Part shown: piece after piece, positions 25,692-32,941 of the stretch
How positions within the stretch are numbered: the stretch's first letter is position 1
Layout: every line of letters begins with the position of its first letter
Source of the DNA: Acidiparvus fluvialis
GTDB lineage: Bacteria; Acidobacteriota; Holophagae; Holophagales; Holophagaceae
Direction of reading: 5' to 3'
Length of the DNA stretch: 32,941 nt
Assembly: GCA_041263285.1 (NCBI GenBank)
Contig: JBFSVS010000009.1
Coordinates: forward strand, 1 to 32,941
Notes under the pieces: generated by a model
What the model saw: the letters and a program-made list of their open reading frames with translations, nothing else
What the model was told of the DNA's origin: nothing
The model's database searches: none
Made by a program: the position numbers and the translations under genes

Positions 25692-27050
25692 ATGACAAAG
25701 GTCATTCGGATCGCAAACGGCCAAGGCTTTTGGGGAGATAGTATCGATGCTCCCGTTCACTTGGTCGAATACGGAAAAATTGATTACCTCACCCTTGATT
25801 ATTTAGCCGAAGTCACCCTAAGCATTATGCACAAACAAAAGCGTAGAGACCCGAATTTGGGCTACGCCACAGATTTCATCACTTTAATGACTCGTATTCT
25901 CCCGGACCTCAAGAAAAAAGGAATCCGAGTAATTGCAAATGCAGGGGGAGTAAATCCCAAGGCTTGCCGAGAGGCGCTTCTCAAGGTGGCTAAGGATTTG
26001 GGTATCGCGGGCCTTAAAGTGGCAACCGTGACGGGAGACGATATTTTAGACCGGCTTCAAGAGTTTAAAGCCCAAGGACTTCAACTAAAAAATATGGATT
26101 CTGCCAAAAGTCTTTTTTCGGAATCATTGGAAATGATTGCAGCCAATGTCTACTTGCCCACGCAGGCGATGGTCGACGCACTAGACCTTGGAGCCGATGT
26201 GGTGCTCACTGGTCGGTGTACGGATCCAGGTCTCACCCTCGCCGCTCTCATTCACGAGTTTAAATGGTCCAATCAAGATTGGGATCGCCTAGCAGCTGGT
26301 ACTGTTGCGGGTCATATTCTAGAATGTGGTGCCCAGGCCACTGGAGGCAACTTTTCAAAATGGTGGGAGGTGCCGGACTTATGGAAAGTAGGCTATCCCA
26401 TTGCTGAAGTATCCGAGGATGGTTCTTTCGTCGTCACCAAGCCAGAGGGGAGTGGCGGACTTGTCACAATTGAGACCATAAGCGAACAACTAGTCTATGA
26501 AATGGGTGATCCTCATCAATATATAACGCCAGACTGCGTTGCTGATTTCACTTCAATTCAATTGACTGAAATAGGTCCGCAACGAATTAGCGTCACGGGA
26601 GTTAAAGGATATCCAAAGACGCCTTTTTTAAAGGTCAGTGGAGCTTATCACAAGGGGTTTAAAGCCACGGGCCAATTAACGATCTCCGGACCTCGTGCAT
26701 TGGATAAAGCGAAACTATGTACTGAAATCGTATGGAAACGCTTAGACCGAGCCGGTATCCAATTTGAGCACCGTGACGTGGAGTATTTGGGTGCCTCAAC
26801 CGTTCATGCGGGTATTGCAGCGATCCCCCTGGAGCCCTCCGAAATAGTTTTGCGACTAAGCGTAAAAGATCGGGATAAGAGGAAAGTAGAGCGTTTTGGT
26901 CGGGAATGTGCGCCACTCATCACGGCGGGACCTCCGGGCGTCACAGGTTTTGCAGGCGGACGTCCTAAGCCTGAGGAAATTGTCGCCTATTGGCCCGCCC
27001 TCATTCCTCGAGAACTCATCCATTGGGATGTCTCGATGGAATCTATCTAA
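25692..27050 (+). CDS. AtuA-family protein (DUF1446)
   Basis: The 452-residue protein matches the acyclic terpene utilisation AtuA family. The start IRIANGQGFWGDS, the LTLDYLAEVTLSIM stretch, VIANAGGVNPKAC and the Gly-rich GADVVLTGRCTDPGLTLAAL and HILECGAQATGGNF blocks are typical. AtuA was described in citronellol/geraniol breakdown together with a geranyl-CoA carboxylase, but its reaction is not established. No carboxylase or other terpene gene is nearby, so a terpene role here is not supported. AAGGA precedes ATG 25692, and the gene is 33 bases after the permease, probably in the same operon. Its stop directly abuts the stop of DUF805 on the other strand. Confidence 0.9.
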   Translation: MTKVIRIANGQGFWGDSIDAPVHLVEYGKIDYLTLDYLAEVTLSIMHKQKRRDPNLGYATDFITLMTRILPDLKKKGIRVIANAGGVNPKACREALLKVAKDLGIAGLKVATVTGDDILDRLQEFKAQGLQLKNMDSAKSLFSESLEMIAANVYLPTQAMVDALDLGADVVLTGRCTDPGLTLAALIHEFKWSNQDWDRLAAGTVAGHILECGAQATGGNFSKWWEVPDLWKVGYPIAEVSEDGSFVVTKPEGSGGLVTIETISEQLVYEMGDPHQYITPDCVADFTSIQLTEIGPQRISVTGVKGYPKTPFLKVSGAYHKGFKATGQLTISGPRALDKAKLCTEIVWKRLDRAGIQFEHRDVEYLGASTVHAGIAAIPLEPSEIVLRLSVKDRDKRKVERFGRECAPLITAGPPGVTGFAGGRPKPEEIVAYWPALIPRELIHWDVSMESI

Positions 27051-27365
27051 CTAAGATAGAGGGGCAGTACCAAATCGATTTTCTCCGATCATTCCTTTTT
27101 GACACAAAATATAAATATTATAAATGGGAACTAAGATCAACCATCCTGACTTATTCACATCATGTATTCGACGAACGGCGCCGGAGAGGGTTGGTAGAAA
27201 TACAGCAATTGTCCACAAAGACTGGAGGGAATTCGACAAGGTCTCAAGCGCAGCTTGGACTATAACGATAAATAGAATCCACCACCAGAAAGAACTGCGA
27301 CTTTGGCGACCATCAAATTCAGCGTAGTTGTTAAATCCGTGACTGATCGACTCTTCAAATTTCAT
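27051..27365 (-). CDS. DUF805-family small membrane protein
   Basis: This 104-residue protein shows the DUF805 pattern: the DGRQSRSSFWWWILF start of the first span, VRRIHDVNKSGW in the middle and the ending GENRFGTAPLS. Three hydrophobic stretches are visible (about 25-45, 48-62 and 73-88). The family is widespread in bacteria without a known function. The gene lies 20 bases after mqnD and in the same direction, so it may share its transcript. Confidence 0.87.
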   Translation of the reverse strand: MKFEESISHGFNNYAEFDGRQSRSSFWWWILFIVIVQAALETLSNSLQSLWTIAVFLPTLSGAVRRIHDVNKSGWLILVPIYNIYILCQKGMIGENRFGTAPLS

Positions 27366-27385
27366 ATAAGCCTCATAAGACTAAA

Positions 27386-28201
27386 CTATCCTTGAATCCA
27401 ATGTGGTTCAAGATCAAGAAGATGATTGACCGCCAGACGGCCCCGAACTCCGGGGTCAACGGTGAAATCATTGACCCAAGCAGTCACGTATCGACTCACC
27501 ATCTCTCGATCCATGCCTCGACCAAAACTTTGAGCATAGTCCACACTTTCCCAATGTCGCTCACGAGCCATGATGACACTTTTTTTCATACATCGGGCGA
27601 AGGTATGCTTGATGTCGTGTGGTAAGGCGTGTCGGATGGCATTACCCCCCATGGGAAGCGGGAGATTGAACTGCTCTTTCCACCATTGGCCCAAATCGAC
27701 TACCAAAAAGAGTCCTTTCTCTTGGTACAGGAGTTGGCTTTCGTGGATCAGTAGACCAACTTGAATCTCCCCGCACTCGAGGGCAGGAAGGATCTGATCA
27801 AAAGCCATCACTCTTACTTTTAGGTGAGGGTGATACTTTTGCATGGACAAATAGGCACTGGTATAGGTGCCGGGAATCGCAATGGTATGGGTACTCAACT
27901 CCGCTCGAGTGAGAGGGATTCGACTAACAATTAAGGGTCCGGTACCCTCTTGAATACTCGAACCGGCCGACAAGAGATCATACCGATGACGGATATGAGG
28001 ATACACCCCAAAACTAATCGCACTAACGTCATAACGCTCTTCAAAACTTTGTTGGTTTAATTTTTCGATATCAAGACGAACAAAATCAAAAGTGAAAGCT
28101 TGCCGATCGATATCGTCATCCAGCCAGCCTAAGGCTAGCGGGGCCATCATAAAGGCATCATCAGAGTCAGGGGAATGAGCAATTACCAGATGAGTAGACA
28201 C
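27386..28201 (-). CDS. mqnD: 1,4-dihydroxy-6-naphthoate synthase-like protein (MqnD)
   Basis: MqnD cleaves cyclic dehypoxanthine futalosine to give dihydroxynaphthoate in the futalosine menaquinone pathway. I prefer GTG 28201 (271 residues): it gives nine residues before the SPDSDDAFM segment, as in known MqnD proteins, and overlaps the upstream stop region by only a few bases. ATG 28219 and ATG 28249 are alternatives. Seen: GTGPLIVSR, GLLIHES with His153 at the position of the catalytic histidine, LGQWWKEQFNLPLPMGGNAIR, and VNDFTVDPGVRGR. The first motif is SPDSDD instead of SPCPND, a variant found in a branch of the family. No other mqn gene is present here. Confidence 0.85.
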   Translation of the reverse strand: MSTHLVIAHSPDSDDAFMMAPLALGWLDDDIDRQAFTFDFVRLDIEKLNQQSFEERYDVSAISFGVYPHIRHRYDLLSAGSSIQEGTGPLIVSRIPLTRAELSTHTIAIPGTYTSAYLSMQKYHPHLKVRVMAFDQILPALECGEIQVGLLIHESQLLYQEKGLFLVVDLGQWWKEQFNLPLPMGGNAIRHALPHDIKHTFARCMKKSVIMARERHWESVDYAQSFGRGMDREMVSRYVTAWVNDFTVDPGVRGRLAVNHLLDLEPHWIQG

Positions 28202-28202
28202 T

Positions 28203-28694
28203 TTAATATCCCAACCCATCTTTTCGGATATGCGTATAGGGCTTTTCATTTTCGGTTCCCTGAAAAAGGCCCTCTATGACCTCTCCAATGAAAAGCTGGT
28301 GATCTCCCCCTACATCGATTTTTTTAATGAACTTCAATAAAAGCCAAGCATAGCCGTTAGCTAACAGAGGGGTAGAGTATTGACTTAGTAATGCCGAGGG
28401 ATCGTCAGCCCAAGGATCTATCCCAGGCTCAAAACCCTTACCATATTTTTTTAGACTTATAAAATCTCCTTCGCGAAGTAAATTAAGACCAATCAGACCA
28501 CTTTCTTCGATCAGTGATTCAATGGGGCGACCGGATTTGATCGAGAGTGCCACTAGGGGAGGGTTAAAACTGACTTGTTGATACCACGAGGCAAGGAAGG
28601 CGGTTCGACCCTGAGCGGCCGCCGAGGTAGCAATAGCCAGTCCGCTAGGAATTTTACCAAGGGCAGCAGCCAGAGGAGAAATAGAGGAAGTCAT
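28203..28694 (-). CDS. Flavin reductase-like domain protein
   Basis: This 163-residue protein belongs to the flavin reductase (FMN-binding split barrel) family. The N-terminus LAAALGKIPSGLAIATS, the loop FLASWYQQVSFNPPLVALSI, SGLIGLNLL, and the late GDHQLFIGEVIEG with the conserved GDH are all diagnostic. The enzyme would reduce FMN or FAD for a partner monooxygenase or act as a diflavin oxidoreductase. No partner oxygenase is in the window. The stop sits next to the proposed mqnD GTG, so the two are translationally coupled. Confidence 0.9.
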   Translation of the reverse strand: MTSSISPLAAALGKIPSGLAIATSAAAQGRTAFLASWYQQVSFNPPLVALSIKSGRPIESLIEESGLIGLNLLREGDFISLKKYGKGFEPGIDPWADDPSALLSQYSTPLLANGYAWLLLKFIKKIDVGGDHQLFIGEVIEGLFQGTENEKPYTHIRKDGLGY

Positions 28695-28710
28695 CGTAGC
28701 ACCTCACAAT

Positions 28711-29475
28711 TCAAGAAGTCATAGAAGCTAATTTTAATAACTGAACAGCTTGAGATAAAATAAAAATCCCCAAGCCCGTCACCAATATTCCACTTATACG
28801 AAGTAGCCGATGTTTCCATCGTTTGGATATCTGAGTCGAGATAAATCCTAAGGCAAAAAGAAGGGGAAGATTACCGAGGCCAAAAGATCCCATCCCCAAG
28901 GCTCCCATCTGCCAAGAGCCCATTTCGAGGCTCTTGAGTAACATCATATAGACTAAGCCACACGGAATGAGTCCCCAAATCATGCCCACCCCGTAGGGAA
29001 AATTAGCCCATTTAATACTACGTCCTAAAAAACGCTGAAGTCGATCGGGTAGTTGAAATTCCATGAGGGCGTCTGCTCGACGGCCTAGGGTTAAAAAAAT
29101 CCCCAAAGTTGTCATCGCAAAACCGATGGCTAGTTTGAGCCACAGTTGCCAGGGCCAGGCTTCCATGGATAGTAATACTTGTCCTTCCACCTTGCAGCAA
29201 TCCGCCATTTCTTGGACACTTTGAATACGAGAAAAGGAACCCAGGCCACCAATCACAGCACCAAGAATCATATATGTCGTTACTCGGCCTAGTTGGAAAA
29301 AAAGATGCTGTTTCCATTGGGGTCTTTTCGTTTCTGTTTGAGCCACACCAAAGCTAAGGACGATCGGACCACACATCCCGGCACAATGCCCAACGGAACC
29401 CAAGAGACCAGCCATCCACATCACTAAAACCAAGGGAATAGCGTGTGGAATATTAAGCCAATTATCCAGCGTCAT
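28711..29475 (-). CDS. TauE/SafE-like (sulfite exporter family) membrane protein
   Basis: I start at ATG 29475, preceded by GAAGG seven bases upstream, giving 254 residues; a longer frame opens at 29580. The N-terminal span carries GSVGHCAGMCGPIVLSFG (Cys31 and Cys35), the signature of the UreH-like/SafE group often linked to metal delivery for cytochrome oxidase or nickel handling. About six spans follow, with another potential ligand pair in a CCKVEG loop and a second conserved segment MIWGLIPCGLVYMML near residues 180-194. Transport of sulfite is only the family label. A copper-related role is possible given the HMA-MauE locus elsewhere in the window, but nothing connects the two directly. 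Confidence 0.88.
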   Translation of the reverse strand: MTLDNWLNIPHAIPLVLVMWMAGLLGSVGHCAGMCGPIVLSFGVAQTETKRPQWKQHLFFQLGRVTTYMILGAVIGGLGSFSRIQSVQEMADCCKVEGQVLLSMEAWPWQLWLKLAIGFAMTTLGIFLTLGRRADALMEFQLPDRLQRFLGRSIKWANFPYGVGMIWGLIPCGLVYMMLLKSLEMGSWQMGALGMGSFGLGNLPLLFALGFISTQISKRWKHRLLRISGILVTGLGIFILSQAVQLLKLASMTS

Positions 29476-29574
29476 CAGGGAACCTTCACTCCTTATAATG
29501 ATTTCATAGATTAGGGCCTTATATAGAACAAATCCCTTGTCTAGCATTCTTAAAATCTTCATGCGATTCCTTGA

Positions 29575-29603
29575 TTGCAAAATGATAAAGTAAGAATTGT
29601 AAC
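29575..29603 (+). promoter_or_regulatory. Possible promoter of pckG
   Basis: TTGCAA (29575-29580) and TGTAAC (29598-29603) are 17 bases apart, 26 bases before the pckG start codon. Both match the consensus at four of six positions. The AT-rich gap lies between divergent genes, so a promoter is expected here, but this exact site is a guess. Confidence 0.25.
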
Positions 29604-29629
29604 TATCGCTGCCTTAAGGAATTCCTAAA

Positions 29630-31453
29630 ATGAACCTTCAAACGCCCGACTACGTCAAAAACTCAAAACTGACCAAGTGGATCGAAGAAGTTGCTATGCT
29701 TTGCGAGCCTGATTCTATTTATTGGTGCGATGGATCCCAAGAAGAATACGACCACCTTTGCGAGCAGATGGTTCAAAGTCGAACTTTTCGACGTCTAAAC
29801 CCATCCAAACGACCCAATTCTTTTTTAGCCCTCTCTGATCCTGGGGATGTTGCTCGAGTCGAGGACCGCACATTTGTCTGTTCAAAAGATCCAATGGATG
29901 CAGGTCCTAATAATAATTGGAAAGATCCTGCAGAAATGAAGGACATCCTCACGGGACTTTTCAAGGGTTGTATGCGTGGGCGAAAAATGTACGTCGTTCC
30001 ATTTAGCATGGGTCCCCTGGGAAGTCCTATTGCGCAGATTGGTGTAGAACTAACTGACTCTCCTTATGTAGTTGTAAATATGAAAATCATGACTCGTATG
30101 GGTAAAGCTGTTTTCGATATTCTCAAAGATGGTGACTTTGTTCCGGCTCTTCACAGTGTCGGTGCCCCATTGAATCCTGGCCAAGCAGATGTCCCGTGGC
30201 CGTGCAACCCTGATAACAAATACATCTGTCACTTCCCTGAAACCAGGGAAATTTGGAGTTTTGGTTCCGGCTATGGCGGGAATGCCTTGCTCGGAAAAAA
30301 ATGCTTTGCCCTTCGTATTGCCAGCACGATGGCTAAAGCTGAAGGTTGGCACGCTGAACATATGTTGATTTTAGGTCTCGAATCTCCAACTCATAGAAAG
30401 ACTTATGTTGCCGCTGCCTTCCCGAGTGCTTGTGGAAAAACGAATTTTGCCATGATGCAAACTCCTGAACTATTTAAAGGATATAAAGTTACGACAGTTG
30501 GGGATGATATTGCATGGCTCAAGATTGATAAAGAAGGAAAAATTCGTGCCATCAATCCTGAAGCTGGTTTTTTTGGCGTAGCCCCTAATACGGCTATGAA
30601 AACAAATCCTCATGCTATGTATACGATCACCAAAAACTCCATCTTCACTAACGTGGCCCTTACTCACGACGGAGATGTATGGTGGGAAGGCATGACCGAT
30701 CAGGTTCCCGAAGGCCTCACCGATTGGACGGGGAAACCCTTTGATCCTAAGTCCGGTAAACCTGCCGCCCATCCCAATGCACGATTTACCACGCCCGCGA
30801 GTCAATGTCCCTGTATTGACGAAGCCTGGGAAGATCCCGAGGGTGTCCCCATTGATGCATTCATCTTTGGTGGCCGCCGTGCATCATCTGTCCCTTTAGT
30901 CGTCGAATCTTCCGATTGGAATAGTGGCGTCTATCTTGCAGCGACGATTGGATCCGAGACAACCGCCGCAGCGGCAGGAAAAATTGGCGAAGTTCGGCGA
31001 GATCCATTTGCGATGCTTCCCTTCTGCGGCTATCACATGGGCGACTACTTTCAGCATTGGCTCGATCTAGGGAAAAAATTAAAAAAAGCACCTAAGATTT
31101 TTCTCGTGAACTGGTTCCGAAAAGATCCCCAAGGTAAATATATTTGGCCAGGCTATACCGAAAACATGAGGGTTCTAAAATGGATTGCCGAGCGCATCCA
31201 TGGAAAAGCTCAGGGGGCCTCAACGGCTCTTGGCATTGTTCCGCGACCTGAAGATATTAACCTTGAGGGAATCATGGGATTTGATCTCTTGCATTTCAAC
31301 GAACTCATGGAGATCAATAAGGATGAATGGAACGCTGAAATAAAAGGGCATGAAGAACTATTCACCAAATTGTCTGCACGGTTACCCAAAGAATTTCTGC
31401 CAATGATGCAGTCATTAGCAGCAAAGATCGACAGCACACTTAAAAGTGCATAA
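29630..31453 (+). CDS. pckG: Phosphoenolpyruvate carboxykinase (GTP)
   Basis: PckG interconverts oxaloacetate and phosphoenolpyruvate with GTP/GDP, the entry to gluconeogenesis. The 607-residue length is typical for the GTP form. Seen: YVVVNMKIMTRMG, the P-loop FPSACGKTNFAMM with the reactive Cys268, the metal-binding TVGDDIAWL, RFTTPASQCP, FGGRR (a nucleotide contact), WFRKDPQGKYIWPGY and NMRVLKWI. AAGGAA lies eight bases before ATG 29630. The gene is followed by a 58-base gap holding a strong inverted repeat. Confidence 0.97.
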   Translation: MNLQTPDYVKNSKLTKWIEEVAMLCEPDSIYWCDGSQEEYDHLCEQMVQSRTFRRLNPSKRPNSFLALSDPGDVARVEDRTFVCSKDPMDAGPNNNWKDPAEMKDILTGLFKGCMRGRKMYVVPFSMGPLGSPIAQIGVELTDSPYVVVNMKIMTRMGKAVFDILKDGDFVPALHSVGAPLNPGQADVPWPCNPDNKYICHFPETREIWSFGSGYGGNALLGKKCFALRIASTMAKAEGWHAEHMLILGLESPTHRKTYVAAAFPSACGKTNFAMMQTPELFKGYKVTTVGDDIAWLKIDKEGKIRAINPEAGFFGVAPNTAMKTNPHAMYTITKNSIFTNVALTHDGDVWWEGMTDQVPEGLTDWTGKPFDPKSGKPAAHPNARFTTPASQCPCIDEAWEDPEGVPIDAFIFGGRRASSVPLVVESSDWNSGVYLAATIGSETTAAAAGKIGEVRRDPFAMLPFCGYHMGDYFQHWLDLGKKLKKAPKIFLVNWFRKDPQGKYIWPGYTENMRVLKWIAERIHGKAQGASTALGIVPRPEDINLEGIMGFDLLHFNELMEINKDEWNAEIKGHEELFTKLSARLPKEFLPMMQSLAAKIDSTLKSA

Positions 31454-31487
31454 CGAATTTTTCTTCTGAAGTCCTCTAATAAAAATC

Positions 31488-31519
31488 CTAGGCATCCCTT
31501 AGTATGAAGAGATGCCTAG
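31488..31519. promoter_or_regulatory. 9-bp inverted repeat covering the start codon of the TPR gene
   Basis: CTAGGCATC (31488-31496) and GATGCCTAG (31511-31519) are perfectly complementary, and CTT/AAG inside adds three more pairs around a 6-base loop. The ATG of the next gene (31512-31514) lies inside the second arm. There is no T-run after it on the plus strand, so a standard terminator for pckG is unlikely. On the minus strand it is followed by GATTTTTATT and would look like a terminator. Confidence 0.65.
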
Positions 31520-32941
31520 TGATCTCTCAGGTTCCTTTTGTCAAAGTTGTCTCGCTTGGAATAGCGGAGAAGGATCGACTTGTAGCAAATGCGGTACTAA
31601 GCTTTTAATCGTTACGGGTGAAGAGCGCTGGGATGATCCTATGGATGAAACAAGCGAGGATCTTGAAGAGCATTTTTTAGAGCGTATCACCGTAGCTGAG
31701 GAAACTCTGCGCCGGGCTGAGAGTTATCTCGAATCTATCTCTGAGCAATTGGGTAAGCTTGAACGAGCTGAGATTGTTCTTCGAAATGGCATGTTAGCCC
31801 TCGTTCAAGAAATGGAACAGCATAAGCAACTCAACGTTCTTGCCTTTAAAGATCGATGGGAAGATTTAGTTGATGATAATTTGCACCTTATCAGTGCGAG
31901 AGAGATCTTTGGTCGCTACCGAACACGTATTGTCCCACTAACGCGTCCCAAGAATCTTGCTCTTATTAAACGTGCCTTGCTAGAAACTAGTGGATTTCTT
32001 GAGCAGGGAGATTTGACCGGAGCCTGTAAGCGGCTTCAACAAGCCTTAGTGGTTGAACCGAAAAACTATGAGCTTCTCTTTTTGACGGCATCACTGCTGG
32101 AGTCTAATTTTCAATTAACTGAAGCCGAAGGAATGGTGAGAAAAGTCGTATCCCTCAGCCCCCGTCACTTTGAAGGGTGGATGCTTCTTGGAAAACTTTA
32201 CCAAGAAATCGGAGAAAAATCTGAACAGGCCATGGTAGCTCTTAATACGGCCTCGGATTTACGACCTGATGAAGCCGAGCCACGTCTTCAATTGGCAACT
32301 TTGTTGGAAGAAACAGGGGATCTTGAAGGAGCTCTTTTGGCTGCCCTTGAAGCCGTAGGTCGGCGCCGAGATAGCGAAACACTCTCTCGATTAGGGGAGA
32401 TATATTTGTCGCGCGGTGACGGTGCTCGTGCCCAAGAGATTTTTCAGGAGGCGACGGCACTTTACCCTAGCGATTCGATGCTACGGGAACGACTCGCAGA
32501 ATCTTATTTACTACAGAATGAGCGAACCAAATCCTACGAGATTCTTCATGGGCTTCTAGAAAAATCTCCCCAAGACCGATCCCTGCTTCTTATGCTCGAT
32601 GCGCAAACTCATCTTCAGTTTAGATCAGCCCGAGATGGGTCTAACCTCACCAAAGCTCTGCTCAATGAAGCCGAAGACCTCATTGAAGAAGGAAGTTATT
32701 CCCTCGCTGACCCACTCTTAAAAAAAGCTCGACGCAAAGAGATCACCGACCGTCTCGAGTGGTTAGAAACACTTCTCCAGTTTAAGAAAAATACCGCCAT
32801 GGGTTCTATAAAAGCCCTAAAGTTCTCTGTTTCCGATCATCATCCCCGCCTTTGCTTTGCAGCTCTTCATCTTTCGATGGAGTATTTAATCAAAGAAAAG
32901 AAAAATGCCGACATTGTCGAGGCACTCAAAGGCTACCTCCA
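31512..32941 (+). CDS. Zinc-ribbon and TPR-repeat protein (3' end cut by window edge)
   Basis: A frame of 476 complete codons is open from ATG 31512 to the window end. An in-frame TAG at 31500 excludes a longer start. The N-terminus has four cysteines (10, 13, 24 and 27) spaced as in a zinc ribbon. Residues about 50-100 are acidic and strongly helical, probably a coiled coil. From about 155 onward there are repeats of about 34 residues resembling tetratricopeptides, such as GDLTGACKRLQQALVVEPKN and the following units. TPR proteins act as scaffolds. No enzymatic domain is seen, and no partner can be named. No good Shine-Dalgarno sequence is visible, and the start codon lies in a hairpin. Confidence 0.85.
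   Translation, partial: MPSDLSGSFCQSCLAWNSGEGSTCSKCGTKLLIVTGEERWDDPMDETSEDLEEHFLERITVAEETLRRAESYLESISEQLGKLERAEIVLRNGMLALVQEMEQHKQLNVLAFKDRWEDLVDDNLHLISAREIFGRYRTRIVPLTRPKNLALIKRALLETSGFLEQGDLTGACKRLQQALVVEPKNYELLFLTASLLESNFQLTEAEGMVRKVVSLSPRHFEGWMLLGKLYQEIGEKSEQAMVALNTASDLRPDEAEPRLQLATLLEETGDLEGALLAALEAVGRRRDSETLSRLGEIYLSRGDGARAQEIFQEATALYPSDSMLRERLAESYLLQNERTKSYEILHGLLEKSPQDRSLLLMLDAQTHLQFRSARDGSNLTKALLNEAEDLIEEGSYSLADPLLKKARRKEITDRLEWLETLLQFKKNTAMGSIKALKFSVSDHHPRLCFAALHLSMEYLIKEKKNADIVEALKGYL

Noticed and set aside
29476..29580. Longer N-terminus for the TauE/SafE-like protein starting at 29580.
   Set aside because: The extra residues are basic and unlike the family, while ATG 29475 has a ribosome site and begins just before the first span.

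Overview
The window is a gene-dense bacterial chromosome segment with a GC content in the mid-40s by eye. The organism is Gram-negative: it encodes an outer-membrane Omp85/BamA-type assembly protein, a YceI-type periplasmic protein, and a MacA/MacB-like adaptor-permease pair. It probably makes menaquinone by the futalosine route (MqnD) and has a GTP-type PEP carboxykinase and a fused 2-oxoacid dehydrogenase E1 alpha/beta. These traits occur together in several phyla (for example Acidobacteriota, Bdellovibrionota, Leptospira-like spirochaetes), so I do not name a phylum. I see no mobile element, integrase, CRISPR array, toxin-antitoxin pair or defence locus.

Layout. 1-3256 (minus): a nitroreductase gene followed 14 nt later by mfd, which runs off the left edge. 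3339-4368 (plus): two overlapping membrane-protein genes, the second a heavy-metal-associated domain joined to a MauE/DoxX-type membrane domain. 4365-6488 (minus): the fused E1 gene. 6618-13540 (plus): valS, a small membrane protein, glmS, a YceI-family protein and an S33 alpha/beta hydrolase. 13593-13667 (minus): tRNA-Val(GAC). 13711-16773 (minus): the Omp85 protein. 16892-19405 (plus): ispG, yidD and a PlsC-type acyltransferase, with a possible small minus-strand gene between the last two. 19412-22290 (minus): a crotonase-like gene, miaA and purF, tightly packed. 22469-27050 (plus): a Yip1-domain protein, a membrane-fusion adaptor, an FtsX/MacB-type permease and an AtuA (DUF1446) protein. 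27051-29475 (minus): DUF805, MqnD, flavin reductase and a TauE/SafE-like metal-associated membrane protein. 29630-32941 (plus): pckG, then a zinc-ribbon/TPR protein that runs off the right edge.

Most genes are core functions: translation (valS, tRNA-Val, miaA), cell envelope (glmS, ispG, Omp85, yidD, plsC), purine synthesis (purF), central carbon metabolism (E1, pckG), respiration (mqnD) and DNA repair (mfd). Packing is very tight. Several convergent genes overlap or abut at their stop codons, leaving no room for conventional terminators.

No clearly new system stands out. The points most worth a second look are: a 9-bp inverted repeat that buries the start codon of the zinc-ribbon/TPR gene; the HMA-MauE fusion with its overlapping small partner; an adaptor-permease pair without an ATPase gene; a crotonase-like protein lacking both classical catalytic glutamates and overlapping miaA; and a CRP-like dyad in front of plsC.
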